64,000 nt of DNA from Streptomyces sp. NBC_00775 (lineage in GTDB: Bacteria > Actinomycetota > Actinomycetes > Streptomycetales > Streptomycetaceae), in contig NZ_CP108938.1 in NCBI RefSeq assembly GCF_036347135.1, positions 310,001 to 374,000 on the forward strand, read 5' to 3'. A program made the position numbers and the translations under genes. This document shows, one piece after another, positions 48,859 through 58,114 of the stretch; position 1 is the first letter of the stretch, and every line of letters starts with the position of its first letter. A model generated the notes under the pieces. It did no database searches and was not told the origin of the DNA. It was given only the letters and a program-made list of their open reading frames with translations.

Positions 48859-50925
48859 ATGACAGCCGAATCCTTCCCGTCCAGCACTGACGAGTCGGGC
48901 ACCGAGCCGTCCCGGCGGATCGGTCTGCTGGATGTGCTGAGCGTTGCCGCGGTGGTCCTGGACACCAGCGGGCGCATCGTGTTCTGGACTCCGCAGGCCG
49001 AGGATCTCTTCGGCTACACCTCGGAAGAGGCCCTGGGTGAGTACGCAGCGCGACTGTTCATACACCCGGAGCACCTGCAGGCCGTCCAGAGTCTGTTCGC
49101 GGAGGTGATGGCGACCGGCCGGAGCTGGGCCGGCGCCTTCCCCATCCGGCACAAGGACGGCAGCACCCGCCTGATGGAGTTCCGCAACATGCGGCTGCTG
49201 GACGATCTCGGGGATGTCTACGCCCTCGGCATCGCGGCCGACCACAACCTGCTCCAGCGCGTCGAGACCGACCTGGCCCTCTCCGAGCGGCTGATCAACC
49301 AGTCCCCGATCGGCCTCGCCCTCATGGACCCCGACCTGCGCTATCTCCTGGTCAATCCCGCACTGGAGCGCATCGACGGCATACCCGCCGAAGACCACAT
49401 CGGCCGCCACCTGAGGGAGACCCTGCCCTTCACCGACGTCGAGACCATCGAGTCCGCCCTGCGCCAGGTACTCACCACCGGCACCCCGCTGCTCGACCAG
49501 TACCACGTGGGCCGCCCCCCGACCGACCCCGACCATGACCACGCCTGGTCCCTCTCCTTCTACCGGCTGGAGGACCCGGGCGGACGAGTCCTGGGCGCCG
49601 CCACCTCGGTCGTCGACGTCACCGAGCGGCACCGCGCGGCCATCGAGGCCGACCGGGCCCGGCGCCGCCTGGCCCTCATCGCCGACGCCTCCACCCGTGT
49701 CGGCACCACATTGGAGGTGGAGCAGACCGCCCACGAACTGGCCGAGATCGCCACCCCCGAACTCGCCGACGTGGTCGCCGTGGACATTCTCGACTCCGCC
49801 CTCGCTTGCCGCCGCGCACGCAAACCGGACAACGGCCCGGAGCTCTTCCGTGCGGTCGCCCTCAAAGCGGCCCATCCCACCGTGGCCCTGCACGCCGCCG
49901 ACGCTCCCGGTGACCTCGCCGCCTACGACGGCGACCGCCTGGTCACCCTGTGCGTCCACACCGGCCGACCCGTCCTGGTACGCCACGTCGGCGACCATGA
50001 TCTGCGGCGCATCGCCCGCGATGACGAGGCCACTACGCTCCTGGCCCGCGCCGGCGTCCACTCCTATCTCGCCGTGCCGCTCATCGCCCACGGCGAGGTG
50101 CTCGGCGCCCTCGACCTCAAGCGCACCCGCAACCCGGTCCCGTTCGACGACGACGACGTCGTCCTGGCCACTGAGCTGGCCAGCCGAGCCGCCGTGGCCA
50201 TCGACAACGCCCGCTGGTTCCAGAGCGTGCGCAACACCGCCCTCACCCTCCAGCGCAGCCTGCTGCCCGACCACCCTCCGCACCAGACAGGTCTGGAACT
50301 CGCCTCCCGCTACCAGCCCGCCCAGGCCACGAGCGAGGTCGGCGGCGACTGGTACGACGTCATCCCGCTGATCGACGAAAAGACCGCGCTGGTCGTGGGC
50401 GACGTCATGGGCAACGGCATCGACGCCGCCGCCACCATGGGCCGGCTGCGCACCGCCACGTGCGCCTACGCAGACCTCGATCTCGCCCCGGACGCAGTGC
50501 TCCAGCACCTCGACAAAATCACCTGCGACCTGGAGCACTACATCGTCACCTGCCTCTACGCCGTGTACGACCCCCACACCAGGCAGTGCCGCATCGCCAA
50601 CGCAGGACACATGCCGCCCGCCCTGGCCCGCCCCGGCCAGGCCCCCGTACTGCTCGACCTGCCCTCCGGAGCCCCACTCGGCGTCGGCGGCATCACCTTC
50701 GAGACCACGACGGTGGACCTCGGCCCCGGCGACCTGCTGGTCCTCTACACCGACGGCCTTGTCGAGACCCGGCAACACCCCATCGACGACCGCCTGAACG
50801 TGCTTCTCACCTTCCTCGACGAACCCCAACGACCGCTCGAAGAGACCTGCGACCTCCTGCTCTACGGCCTGCGCCACCCCGACGACCACGACGACGTCGC
50901 CCTCCTCGTGGCCCGGGCCCTCTAG
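48859..50925 (+). CDS. PAS-PAS-GAF-SpoIIE phosphatase
   Basis: 688 residues. PAS1 (about 20-125, VVLDTSGRIVFWTPQAEDLF), PAS2 (135-255, LMDPDLRYLLVNPALERIDG), GAF (270-440, SYLAVPLIAHGEVLGALDL) and SpoIIE/PP2C (450-685) with metal aspartates in SEVGGDWYDVIPL and VVGDVMGNGIDAAATMG, a late VLYTDGLVE and HDDVALLVAR. There is no HATPase domain. It should de-phosphorylate a phosphoserine on an anti-anti-sigma or similar partner. ATG 48859 lies seven bases after GGAGGAGGA. It shares its plan with the divergent gene and is its likely paralogue. Confidence 0.9.
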   Translation: MTAESFPSSTDESGTEPSRRIGLLDVLSVAAVVLDTSGRIVFWTPQAEDLFGYTSEEALGEYAARLFIHPEHLQAVQSLFAEVMATGRSWAGAFPIRHKDGSTRLMEFRNMRLLDDLGDVYALGIAADHNLLQRVETDLALSERLINQSPIGLALMDPDLRYLLVNPALERIDGIPAEDHIGRHLRETLPFTDVETIESALRQVLTTGTPLLDQYHVGRPPTDPDHDHAWSLSFYRLEDPGGRVLGAATSVVDVTERHRAAIEADRARRRLALIADASTRVGTTLEVEQTAHELAEIATPELADVVAVDILDSALACRRARKPDNGPELFRAVALKAAHPTVALHAADAPGDLAAYDGDRLVTLCVHTGRPVLVRHVGDHDLRRIARDDEATTLLARAGVHSYLAVPLIAHGEVLGALDLKRTRNPVPFDDDDVVLATELASRAAVAIDNARWFQSVRNTALTLQRSLLPDHPPHQTGLELASRYQPAQATSEVGGDWYDVIPLIDEKTALVVGDVMGNGIDAAATMGRLRTATCAYADLDLAPDAVLQHLDKITCDLEHYIVTCLYAVYDPHTRQCRIANAGHMPPALARPGQAPVLLDLPSGAPLGVGGITFETTTVDLGPGDLLVLYTDGLVETRQHPIDDRLNVLLTFLDEPQRPLEETCDLLLYGLRHPDDHDDVALLVARAL

Positions 50926-51269
50926 GTCCCCCTCCCCTGCCGCGCGTGGAACCGCCACGTTCTGCACAACGCTGCCAACATGCGGCAGGACGACGTCTGT
51001 TCACCGCGGGTGACTCGACCGAATCGAGCACCTCCAGCCAGGCTTGGGAGTTTGGAACGTCTCCTGCCGAACGAGCGTCGCAGGGCGAGCCCGCGACACC
51101 TGAGGCTGGGGGGCGGGGGTGGCCGTGCTGCGGAATCGCCACGTGAGCGGCCTGGCGACTTCCACATTGACCCATACGAATGATTCACCGGCGCCGCCGG
51201 GTGAACGATGAGACTGTGTGCCCCGCGCCGACGGCAGTCGGCCGCTCGCGACCGTTAGCGTCCCCTCTT
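50926..51269. other. Intergenic stretch of 344 bp
   Basis: No gene or RNA is supported. The promoter of the ParA-like gene should be at its right end: TAGCGT lies eight bases before GTG 51270 and could be a -10 box of a leaderless message. Confidence 0.4.
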
Positions 51270-51905
51270 GTGTCGATGAGCCATGCCTTTGTGAACCTGA
51301 AACCCGGAGTGGGGAAGACGACCAGCGCGGTCTGGCTGGCTCACGCATTTCACGAATCGGGCTTCTCACCGCTACTCGTGGACAGCGACCCCGCCTCCTC
51401 CGCGCTGCGTTGGAGCGAACTGGCAGGTGGCTTCCCGTTTCCTGTGATCGCCCTTCCGGTGGGCGACGTGCACCGGCGCGTCAACGACTTCCTCGGCAAC
51501 AGGCAGGCCGTCGTGTTCGACGCCCCGCAGCTGGAGGACCACGCCCACATCGCCCGGAGCATCATGCGGTACGCGAGCGAGTGGATCGTGCCGGTGACCC
51601 CGGCCCCCATCGAGCTGGACCGCATGGCACCCATCGGGCGCGAGATGGGCGACGTACAGTCCCTGCGCGCCCAGCCGGCCCGCGCCACTGTCCTGCTGAA
51701 CCGCACAAATCGCCCCGAGGCCACGCGCACCGGTCCCGATGCCGACGCCCGCGAAGCTCTCGCCGAGCGGGGCTTCGACGTGTTGTCCACCCATATCCCA
51801 CGGCTCGACTTGTACTCCCAGTCGTTCGGCAGCCCGGTCGAGGTCAAAGGCTCGGCGTACATGGACCTCGCAGACGAGCTCATCAAGCGTCAGGACACGA
51901 TGTGA
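51270..51905 (+). CDS. ParA-family ATPase
   Basis: 211 residues. The deviant Walker A is NLKPGVGKTTSAVWLAHAF, with the signature lysine of KGGVGKT kept as K-P-G-V-G-K-T-T. Walker A' LLVDSDPASSALRW and the Walker B-like VVFDAPQLEDHAHIARS follow, then VTPAPIELDRMAPIG and VLLNRTNRPEA. It is a short, plasmid-type ParA without N-terminal HTH, likely to move DNA or protein cargo over the nucleoid. GTG 51270 or ATG 51276 starts it; no Shine-Dalgarno is seen, but TAGCGT lies eight bases upstream. The next ORF overlaps its stop. Confidence 0.87.
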   Translation: MSMSHAFVNLKPGVGKTTSAVWLAHAFHESGFSPLLVDSDPASSALRWSELAGGFPFPVIALPVGDVHRRVNDFLGNRQAVVFDAPQLEDHAHIARSIMRYASEWIVPVTPAPIELDRMAPIGREMGDVQSLRAQPARATVLLNRTNRPEATRTGPDADAREALAERGFDVLSTHIPRLDLYSQSFGSPVEVKGSAYMDLADELIKRQDTM

Positions 51906-52111
51906 ATCAGCGCAAGGACACCTACCGAGCCGCGTTGCAGCGCGAACCGGACGTCGCCGCACCCCGCCACACCAAGGTCACTCAGCTGCACACCCGATAC
52001 GTCCGAGTGACCATCGAACTCGATCCCGCCTGGCCACGCGACCTCACCCGATGGGTGCGACCACCTGTTTCCGCGCTCCTGCGCGCCACCGCCGCTGCGC
52101 TGCGCCCCTGA
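51902..52111 (+). CDS. Small basic partner of the ParA-like ATPase
   Basis: 69 residues. The GTG start (51902) overlaps the ParA TGA as gtga, so translation is coupled. It is basic and begins NQRKDTYRAALQREPDVAAP, followed by LHTRYVRVTIELDPAWPRDL and a helical end. Tiny coupled partners of this kind often bind the centromere or adaptor site and stimulate ParA. The family is not known to me, and there is no ParB-type HTH. Confidence 0.6.
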   Translation: MNQRKDTYRAALQREPDVAAPRHTKVTQLHTRYVRVTIELDPAWPRDLTRWVRPPVSALLRATAAALRP

Positions 52112-52324
52112 GAGGACACAGACAGCCCGGCAGCAGCACGAAGACCGTTGGGGCGGCGCTCCTCCGTACGGCTTCAGGGGCGCCGCGGGATTTGAGCACA
52201 TGCCCGACAGGCCTCACACGACTGAGGCCCTTGGCCTTCTGCGTGGAGGGCTGGAGGCCCGGCGATCGCCGATCAGTGAGTGGCCCGCCCAGGACGTCTG
52301 GCTGGGCTTCCTGTGCTTCGGGCG

Positions 52325-52590
52325 TCAGCGTTGCTTGCGGCCCTGCTCGCCGGCAAGGTGCGGCTTCGTGGTCCATCCGCCGCGCGAGCGCCCGACCGCG
52401 TGATCGTGGGGTCGGACGAGACGTCCCATGTGATCAGCCCGCGGGCATCCGCCCGTGCCTGCAGCGCGGTGACCGGCTCGCCCACACTGCGGCCGGCTGC
52501 CACCGCCGGAAGAACGTGTACACGCTTTGCCAGAGGCCGTCGCGTTCGGGCACGTCCCGCCAGGCTCCGGCACTGATGGTCATCCTGGTC
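52325..52590 (-). pseudogene. Frameshifted IS5-type transposase remnant
   Basis: Two or three minus frames carry parts of one transposase: TWRDVPERDGLWQSVYTFF, RRWQPAAVWA in one; VTALQARADARGLITWDVSS in the next; AVGRSRGGWTTKPHLAGEQG in the third. This is the standard IS5 order (GTPWRDVP--YG-WQTVY-LFRRW, then D-S, then GRSRGG-TTK-HL). Frameshifts and a missing end make it inactive. Its start runs into the SRPBCC gene's stop. Nothing else is seen at 52112-52325. Confidence 0.7.
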
Positions 52591-52597
52591 GACGACA

Positions 52598-53086
52598 TCA
52601 CCTACCGGAGACAAGCTCGGCCAAGTGGTGCAGTGAGTTGGTGAGATGCTCAGGGCCGAACGGCGGGAACTGGATGCCGCGATCGCGGATGAACTGCGGC
52701 ACCGCCGACCAGTCGTAGGTGAGCGTGACCTCAGTCTCGGACGGACCGAGCGGCGCAAGGTCGTAACGCCAGATCCAGCCGCCGAACTCCAGGTGACCGT
52801 CGCCCTTCTCGTGCCCCGTCAGCCAGCCGATGGCGTGCGGCGGGTCGAGCACTTGGACTTTGTTGACCACCTGGTAGTCACCGTTGGGATGGTTGGCGTG
52901 ATACATGTCCATCCGGAAAATCTGCCCCACCTCGGTCAGCGGCGCCCGGTCGACAGATTCCTGAACCCAGCCGGTGCCATCGATCGCAGAATGGGTCGTC
53001 GGGTCCGCGAGCACCGCGAAGACCCTCTCGGCGGGCACGGCGACAGTCAGGGTGGCGCTCACGTTCTCCTGGTCCACGGTGTGCAC
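52598..53086 (-). CDS. SRPBCC-family (polyketide cyclase/dehydrase-like) protein
   Basis: 162 residues. It begins HTVDQENVSATLTVAVPAER VFAVLADPTTHSAIDG in parts, the usual first strand and helix of the START/Bet v1-like fold. It continues VVNKVQVLDPPHAIGWLTG and ends in the long C-terminal helix HLTNSLHHLAELV. SRPBCC proteins bind hydrophobic ligands in a deep pocket. The GTG at 53086 is chosen; the second GTG (53077) is also possible. The upstream gene is separated by a terminator-like repeat. Confidence 0.82.
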   Translation of the reverse strand: MHTVDQENVSATLTVAVPAERVFAVLADPTTHSAIDGTGWVQESVDRAPLTEVGQIFRMDMYHANHPNGDYQVVNKVQVLDPPHAIGWLTGHEKGDGHLEFGGWIWRYDLAPLGPSETEVTLTYDWSAVPQFIRDRGIQFPPFGPEHLTNSLHHLAELVSGR

Positions 53087-53233
53087 GCTCCATGCCTCTC
53101 ATCTCGGGCCTCCCGCGGGCGCGGAAGGGGACGTTGCCAACATGCAGACGACGCGGCGAGGCTGAACTCATCGGTGGTGTGGGCGGAACCCGCACCCGTG
53201 CCACCCATCGACCTCACCCACGAAGGCGCGAAT

Positions 53234-53296
53234 CCATTCCTGTGGCGGGCGAGGGCTGCTACCGGCACCAGCCCTCGCCGGCCCACTCAGGAATGG
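53234..53296. terminator. Long bipartite inverted repeat, possible terminator
   Basis: Outer arms CCATTCCTG (53234-53242) and CAGGAATGG (53288-53296) are perfect. Inner arms CGGGCGAGGGCTG (53246-53258) and CAGCCCTCGCC (53269-53279) pair over 11 bases. It lies 57 bp past the stop of the phosphoglucomutase gene. There is no U-tract. Confidence 0.55.
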
Positions 53297-53352
53297 CTCT
53301 GGCGCCGCGCACCGAGCGCGCTGTACGCCTCGTCGCCGATCACGCGCCTGTG

Positions 53353-54993
53353 TCAGCCGCCCAATGCGGCCGAGACCACGGCTTTCGCCTCCTCCTGTAC
53401 CTGGCGGAGGTGATCGGTTCCGAGGAAGGACTCGGCGTAGATCTTGTAGACGTCCTCAGTGCCCGACGGACGGGCCGCGAACCAGGCATTGGCGGTGGTC
53501 ACCTTGATGCCGCCGATGGGCGCGCCGTTGCCCGGAGCCTCGGTGAGGACCGCGGTGACCGCTTCTCCGGCCAGCGTGTCCGTGGTGACCTGTGCGGGCG
53601 AGAGCTTCGCGAGGAGGGCCTTCTCCTCGCGGGAGGCCGGGGCGTCGATGCGCTCGTACGCGGGCTCGCCGAAACGCGCGGTCAGTGTGGCGTAGTGCTC
53701 CGACGGCGTCTTCCCGGTCACCGCGGTGATCTCGGAGGCGAGCAGGGCCAGGATGATGCCGTCCTTGTCGGTGGTCCACACCGAACCGTCGCGCCGCAGG
53801 AACGACGCGCCGGCCGACTCCTCGCCACCGAACCCGAGTGAGCCGCTGACCAGCCCGTCCACGAACCACTTGAATCCCACGGGCACTTCGACGAGTCGAC
53901 GGCCCAGGTCGGCGGCGACCCGGTCGATCATCCCGGACGACACGAGCGTCTTGCCGATCCCCGTGTCCGCGGGCCACTGCTCCCGGTGGGAGTACAGATA
54001 GGAGATGGCGGCGGCGAGGTAGTGGTTGGGGTTCATGAGCCCGGCGTCCGGTGTGACGATCCCGTGGCGGTCGGCGTCGGCGTCGTTGCCCGTGGCGATC
54101 CGGAAGCGGTCGCGCTGCCCGATGAGCGAGGCCATGGCATAGGGCGACGAACAGTCCATACGGATCTTGCCGTCCCAGTCCAGCGTCATGAATCGCCAGG
54201 TGGGGTCGGTGAGCGGGTTGACCACGGTCAGGTCGAGCGCGTGCTGTTCGGCGATGCGTCCCCAGTAGGCGACCGAGGCCCCGCCGAGGGGGTCCGCGCC
54301 GATGCGTACCCCGGCCGCGCGGATCGCGTCCAGGTCCAGCACGTGCGGCAGGTCGGCCACGTAGGTGCCGAGGAAGTCGTAGCGGCCGGTGCCGGGGGCG
54401 GTCAGCGCCCTGGCGTAGGGGATGCGCCGTACGTCCTTGAGGCCGGCCGCGATGAGTTCGTTGGCCCGGTCCTGGATCCAGGAGGTCGCCTCGGAGCCTG
54501 CCGGGCCGCCGTTCGGCGGGTTGTACTTGAAGCCACCGTCGGCGGGCGGGTTGTGGGACGGGGTGACCACGACCCCGTCCGCGAGGCCCGAGGACCGTCC
54601 GCGGTTGTGGGCGAGAATGGCGTGCGAGACCGCCGGAGTGGGCGTGTAGCCGTCCGCGCTGTCGAGCAGCACCGACACCTCGTTGGCCGCGAACACCTCC
54701 AGGGCAGTGACTTTCGCGGGCTCCGACAGCGCATGGGTGTCGGCGCCCAGGAAGAGGGGGCCGTCGATGCCCTGGCTGTCGCGGTACTCGCAGATGGCCT
54801 GGCTCGTCGCGGCGATGTGGTCCTCGTTGAACGCGGTCGCCAGTGACGAGCCGCGGTGTCCGGACGTGCCGAAGGCGACGCGCTGGCCTGGCTCTGCCGG
54901 GTCGGGGTGGAGCGCGTAGTACGCGGTGACCAACCGGGCGACGTCGACGAGATCCTCGGGGCCTGCCGGACTGCCCGCTCGCTCGTGCTGCAT
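53353..54993 (-). CDS. pgm: Alpha-D-phosphohexomutase, phosphoglucomutase type
   Basis: 546 residues. [20 protein letters not shown] near residue 40 is the N-terminal phosphate/metal region. The active-site phosphoserine is in [20 protein letters not shown] near residue 145. The Mg loop [13 protein letters not shown] holds the three aspartates near residue 300. The sugar-binding loop is GGEESAG, and the last domain has the phosphate-binding [15 protein letters not shown]. It interconverts glucose 1- and 6-phosphate for glycogen, trehalose or wall sugars. ATG 54993 has GGAGG nine bases upstream. It is the length of standard bacterial Pgm. Confidence 0.93.
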   Translation of the reverse strand: MQHERAGSPAGPEDLVDVARLVTAYYALHPDPAEPGQRVAFGTSGHRGSSLATAFNEDHIAATSQAICEYRDSQGIDGPLFLGADTHALSEPAKVTALEVFAANEVSVLLDSADGYTPTPAVSHAILAHNRGRSSGLADGVVVTPSHNPPADGGFKYNPPNGGPAGSEATSWIQDRANELIAAGLKDVRRIPYARALTAPGTGRYDFLGTYVADLPHVLDLDAIRAAGVRIGADPLGGASVAYWGRIAEQHALDLTVVNPLTDPTWRFMTLDWDGKIRMDCSSPYAMASLIGQRDRFRIATGNDADADRHGIVTPDAGLMNPNHYLAAAISYLYSHREQWPADTGIGKTLVSSGMIDRVAADLGRRLVEVPVGFKWFVDGLVSGSLGFGGEESAGASFLRRDGSVWTTDKDGIILALLASEITAVTGKTPSEHYATLTARFGEPAYERIDAPASREEKALLAKLSPAQVTTDTLAGEAVTAVLTEAPGNGAPIGGIKVTTANAWFAARPSGTEDVYKIYAESFLGTDHLRQVQEEAKAVVSAALGG

Positions 54994-55167
54994 GTGCCCG
55001 CACCTCCACATCGGTTCTTCTTCGTTTGTGGTCTCATCTTTCCTCAGCGAACGCCGCGGCCGTGTGCGGGGAGGATGACTCCGGCCGCGCCGGGAGGCGC
55101 TCTCGGCACAACCGGGCCGCCCTTCGCGGGAAAGCCGGGGAGTCTGCTGTGTGACGACGGGAGCGAC

Positions 55168-56175
55168 TCACTGGGCTCCGTGCTGTCGCCGTCGGCCGTC
55201 GCCGGCCGCAGGCGGCGGCGTGGCCGATGGATTCCCGAGGTGTTCCAGGACTTCCACCAGCTCTTGGCAGGCCAGTTCCACGGAGCGTCTTGTATTGCGC
55301 TGCTCAGTGATCACGGCGGACAGGAGCAGCGCGGTCAGGGCCATGGATCCGTTGAAGGCCTGAAGCTTCATCATCACCTCGACCTCACTCAACCGGGCGA
55401 ACGGGCCGACCCCGTCCGTGGCCGCGATGGTGGCCATGACGGAGGCGAAGAGGGCGCACAGCACGCTGCCCGTATGCGGGAAACGCAGTGCCGCCCAGAT
55501 CAGCAGCGGATAGACGAGGAACAGCAGACTGATCGGACTGTGCGTGGCCAGCGGCACGAGGACGCAGGCCACCAGAGTCATCGCCGTCGCCTCCTTCCAT
55601 CGCGACAGGTTCAGCGGCCGGCGTGCCATGTACAGCATGAGGAGCACGGGAGCGACGATCAGGACACCCATCGCGTCGCCCACCCACCATCCCAACCAGA
55701 CCGTCCAGAAGCTGTCCGCGGCGAGCTTGCCCGTGAGGACCAGAAGGCCGACGCCAACGGTCGCGCTGATCAGCATGCTGACCAGGGCCCCCAGGAACAC
55801 CAGTGCGAGTCCATCGCGCAAATGGTCGAGTTCCATACGGAAGCCCACCGCGCGCAGCATGAGATAGGCGCAGACCGGGGCGACGGTATTGCCCGCAGCG
55901 ATGCCGATCGCGGAGGGATCGAACGAGGTGAGGGACAGGACGACGAGGAGGGCACCGAGTGCGATCCCGGGCCAGCAGCGGATCCCGAAGATCAACAGAC
56001 TGGCCACCGCCACGCCCGTGGGCGGCCAGATGGGCGTGAACACCGCGCCCTCGACAACGAGCTGCCGCAGGAGTCCCAGCCGCCCTGCCGCGTAATAGCA
56101 GGCCGCGACCGCCAGCGTCTGGAGAGCGACGACGACCGGTCGGCGCAGCTCAGGTGTAGCCACCACAGCAGCCAT
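55168..56175 (-). CDS. MASE1-domain membrane sensor
   Basis: 335 residues with about eight membrane segments, the MASE1 sensory domain. It begins VVVALQTLAVAACYYAAG RLGL with TPIWPPTGVAVASLL, the family's most conserved stretch, and continues GLLVLTGKLAADSFWTVWLGWWVGDAMGVLIVAPVLL in pieces. The C-terminus has a short helix before a Pro/Arg tail, with no HK, GGDEF or phosphatase domain. In many streptomycetes MASE1 is fused to a SpoIIE phosphatase; here that phosphatase is encoded just upstream, 47 bp away. The two probably act as a split receptor-effector pair. Confidence 0.85.
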   Translation of the reverse strand: MAAVVATPELRRPVVVALQTLAVAACYYAAGRLGLLRQLVVEGAVFTPIWPPTGVAVASLLIFGIRCWPGIALGALLVVLSLTSFDPSAIGIAAGNTVAPVCAYLMLRAVGFRMELDHLRDGLALVFLGALVSMLISATVGVGLLVLTGKLAADSFWTVWLGWWVGDAMGVLIVAPVLLMLYMARRPLNLSRWKEATAMTLVACVLVPLATHSPISLLFLVYPLLIWAALRFPHTGSVLCALFASVMATIAATDGVGPFARLSEVEVMMKLQAFNGSMALTALLLSAVITEQRNTRRSVELACQELVEVLEHLGNPSATPPPAAGDGRRRQHGAQ

Positions 56176-56222
56176 CAGACACCGACGGCAGCTCGTCGGC
56201 GAGGCGAGAGTGGCGCCCGGCC

Positions 56223-57053
56223 CTACGTTTGAAGGCCGGCGGCGTCGTGGCCGACCACCAGTACGGCCGCGTCGTCCTCGTGTCCCACACGCTCGGCACC
56301 CTTGATCACCGCGGCGGCGAGCGAGCCTGCCGACATACCCGCCACGGCAGCGATGCCCGCGAGCCGCACCACCTGGTCGAGCCCCTCGTCGACACTCATC
56401 GAAGGTCCCTCCACCACACCGTCGGTCAGCAGGACGAACACTCCCCCCGTGGTGAGCCGGTACCGGGTCACCGGGTACTCCATGCCCACCTGGATGCCGA
56501 GCGGCGGCCCCCCTTCGTCCTCGGCGATGCCGGACTTTCCGTCCGCCGTCGCCCAGACGAAGGGGATGTGTCCGGCCCGTGCGCTCTCCAGCACTCCGGT
56601 GGACGGGTCGAGCCGCATGAACGTGCAGGTGGCGAAGAGGCCTGCGCCGATCGACAGCAGAAGGTCGTTCGTCCGGGCGAGGAGCTCTCCCGGCTCGCTC
56701 GTGACGGAGGCGAGTGCGCGCAGGCCGACCCGGACCTGCCCCATGAACGCGGCCGCCTCGATGTTGTGCCCCTGAACGTCGCCGATGGACAGACCGATGC
56801 GTTCATCGGGCAGCTTGAAGGCGTCGTACCAGTCTCCGCCCACATTGAGGCCGTAGCAGGCCGGTGCGTACTGGACGGCCACGTCGAACCCGGGTGCGGT
56901 CGGCATGTCTCCCGGGAGCATGCCGCGCTGCAGCTCGATGGCCAGCTCGACCTGCGAGCGCTGGAACTCCGCGCGTTCACGCGCCTGAGCGGTCAGCCAC
57001 CCGAGTCTGGCCAGCAGCTCGTCACCGTCGCCCGACGGGCGCTTGCGGGACAT
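56223..57053 (-). CDS. SpoIIE-type PP2C phosphatase (split from MASE1)
   Basis: 276 residues. A short N-terminal helix is followed by the PP2C/SpoIIE core: VELAIELQRGMLPGDMPTAP, NVGGDWYDAFKLPDERIGLS, IGDVQGHNIEAAAFMGQVRV, LLTDGVVEGPSMS and HEDDAAVLVVG. The metal-binding aspartates are retained. It should de-phosphorylate a protein partner such as an anti-sigma antagonist. ATG 57053 is used; a longer start at 57110 has no Shine-Dalgarno. It precedes the MASE1 gene by 47 bp in the same direction, and no PAS/GAF domain is attached. Confidence 0.88.
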   Translation of the reverse strand: MSRKRPSGDGDELLARLGWLTAQARERAEFQRSQVELAIELQRGMLPGDMPTAPGFDVAVQYAPACYGLNVGGDWYDAFKLPDERIGLSIGDVQGHNIEAAAFMGQVRVGLRALASVTSEPGELLARTNDLLLSIGAGLFATCTFMRLDPSTGVLESARAGHIPFVWATADGKSGIAEDEGGPPLGIQVGMEYPVTRYRLTTGGVFVLLTDGVVEGPSMSVDEGLDQVVRLAGIAAVAGMSAGSLAAAVIKGAERVGHEDDAAVLVVGHDAAGLQT

Positions 57054-57199
57054 CGACCACCCCGGGAGGAAAGCTGCACTATCAAGGCAAAAGTATGGAT
57101 TGCCCATCAATCAGATGATAACGACACGGGCGGCGCGCGACCCGACTTCGATGCTCACACTGGCCGAGCGCCGCTCGTCCACGCTGACGCGCACCGGTC

Positions 57200-58114
57200 T
57201 CAGACATCTCGCAGAAAGGTGGCGAGCGGGTGGGCTGTCGCGTCGTTCGTGGACCGTGACAGGTGTACCGATGTGTGGAAGTAACCGGCGGTCTCCTTCC
57301 CGCGAGGATCCTCGCCGGCGGCGGTCACCGCGTTAACGGCGTGCCGCTGCTCGTGCGCGCTCGTGAAGCGGCGTTGCGGGTACGTCGGGGCAGCCGCCTT
57401 CTCGGTGATCAGACCGTACGGCGTCAGCCCGTCGGCGATGGGCTGGTAGGAGCCCGTACGCAGAACGAACGCCGCGACCCACACCTGTCGGTGGGCGGCG
57501 GCAACGAGCGGCTGGAAGGTGCGGGGGGACAGGAAGCTGGCTCCGCCCGTGACGGTGATCAGCCGTGTGGGCTGCGCGGCGCGCCGGAAGGCAGCGGTGG
57601 GAGGAGCCACTTCCAGGTTCTCGGCGAAGCCCTCGTCCAGCAGACCGACGGCGAGCGCGTAGTCGATGGCGTTCGCAGCTGTGTCGAGTCCGATCACTCG
57701 GACCGCGTCGGGACGTCGATGTGCTGCGTAGTAGGCCCGGTCCCACTCGATCAGCTCAGCCGTGGTGAGCGCTGCTGCCTGCGGGGACGTGTAGTGGGCA
57801 TACAGGTCTTCCAGCGTCAGATCGTGGTTGAGGAGGGCCGCGTTGATGCCGTACGAGGAGCAGATGTCCAGCACTGTCACCGGGTCGGTGGCGCGGGCGG
57901 TTCGCGCGCGGGCTGCGGCCATGCGGCGGAACACCCCCTGGGCGTGCTGAGGCGTCTGATAGTCCCAGCGGCCCAGGACGCGAAAGAAGTCTCTGGGGTC
58001 CGGCTGGTCGTAGATCTCGTCGAACGACGTCATTTCCTCCTGGCTGGAGGCGGCCCGCACCTCGGGTTTGGCCATCCTCAATTCGCTCTCGCCGGTGCTC
58101 CCCGTATGAGTCAT
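57200..58114 (-). CDS. SAM-methyltransferase-like protein
   Basis: 304 residues. VTVLDICSSYGINAALLNHD near residue 75 is a motif I of the class I SAM-binding fold, with the variant C-S-S-Y-G in place of D-G-x-G. VRVIGLDTAANAIDYALAVG near residue 140 is the acidic motif II with a likely ribose aspartate. TRLITVTGGASFLSP would be the next strand. The C-terminal third (RRFTSAHEQRHAVNAVTAAG) is helical. The acceptor is unknown and the pocket differs from common methyltransferases. ATG 58114 follows GAGAGGGA. Confidence 0.7.
   Translation of the reverse strand: MTHTGSTGESELRMAKPEVRAASSQEEMTSFDEIYDQPDPRDFFRVLGRWDYQTPQHAQGVFRRMAAARARTARATDPVTVLDICSSYGINAALLNHDLTLEDLYAHYTSPQAAALTTAELIEWDRAYYAAHRRPDAVRVIGLDTAANAIDYALAVGLLDEGFAENLEVAPPTAAFRRAAQPTRLITVTGGASFLSPRTFQPLVAAAHRQVWVAAFVLRTGSYQPIADGLTPYGLITEKAAAPTYPQRRFTSAHEQRHAVNAVTAAGEDPRGKETAGYFHTSVHLSRSTNDATAHPLATFLRDV

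Noticed and set aside
48751..50967. A 738-codon minus-strand frame opposite the right-hand SpoIIE phosphatase
   Set aside because: Antisense shadow with Gly/Val/Glu-rich, motif-free sequence.
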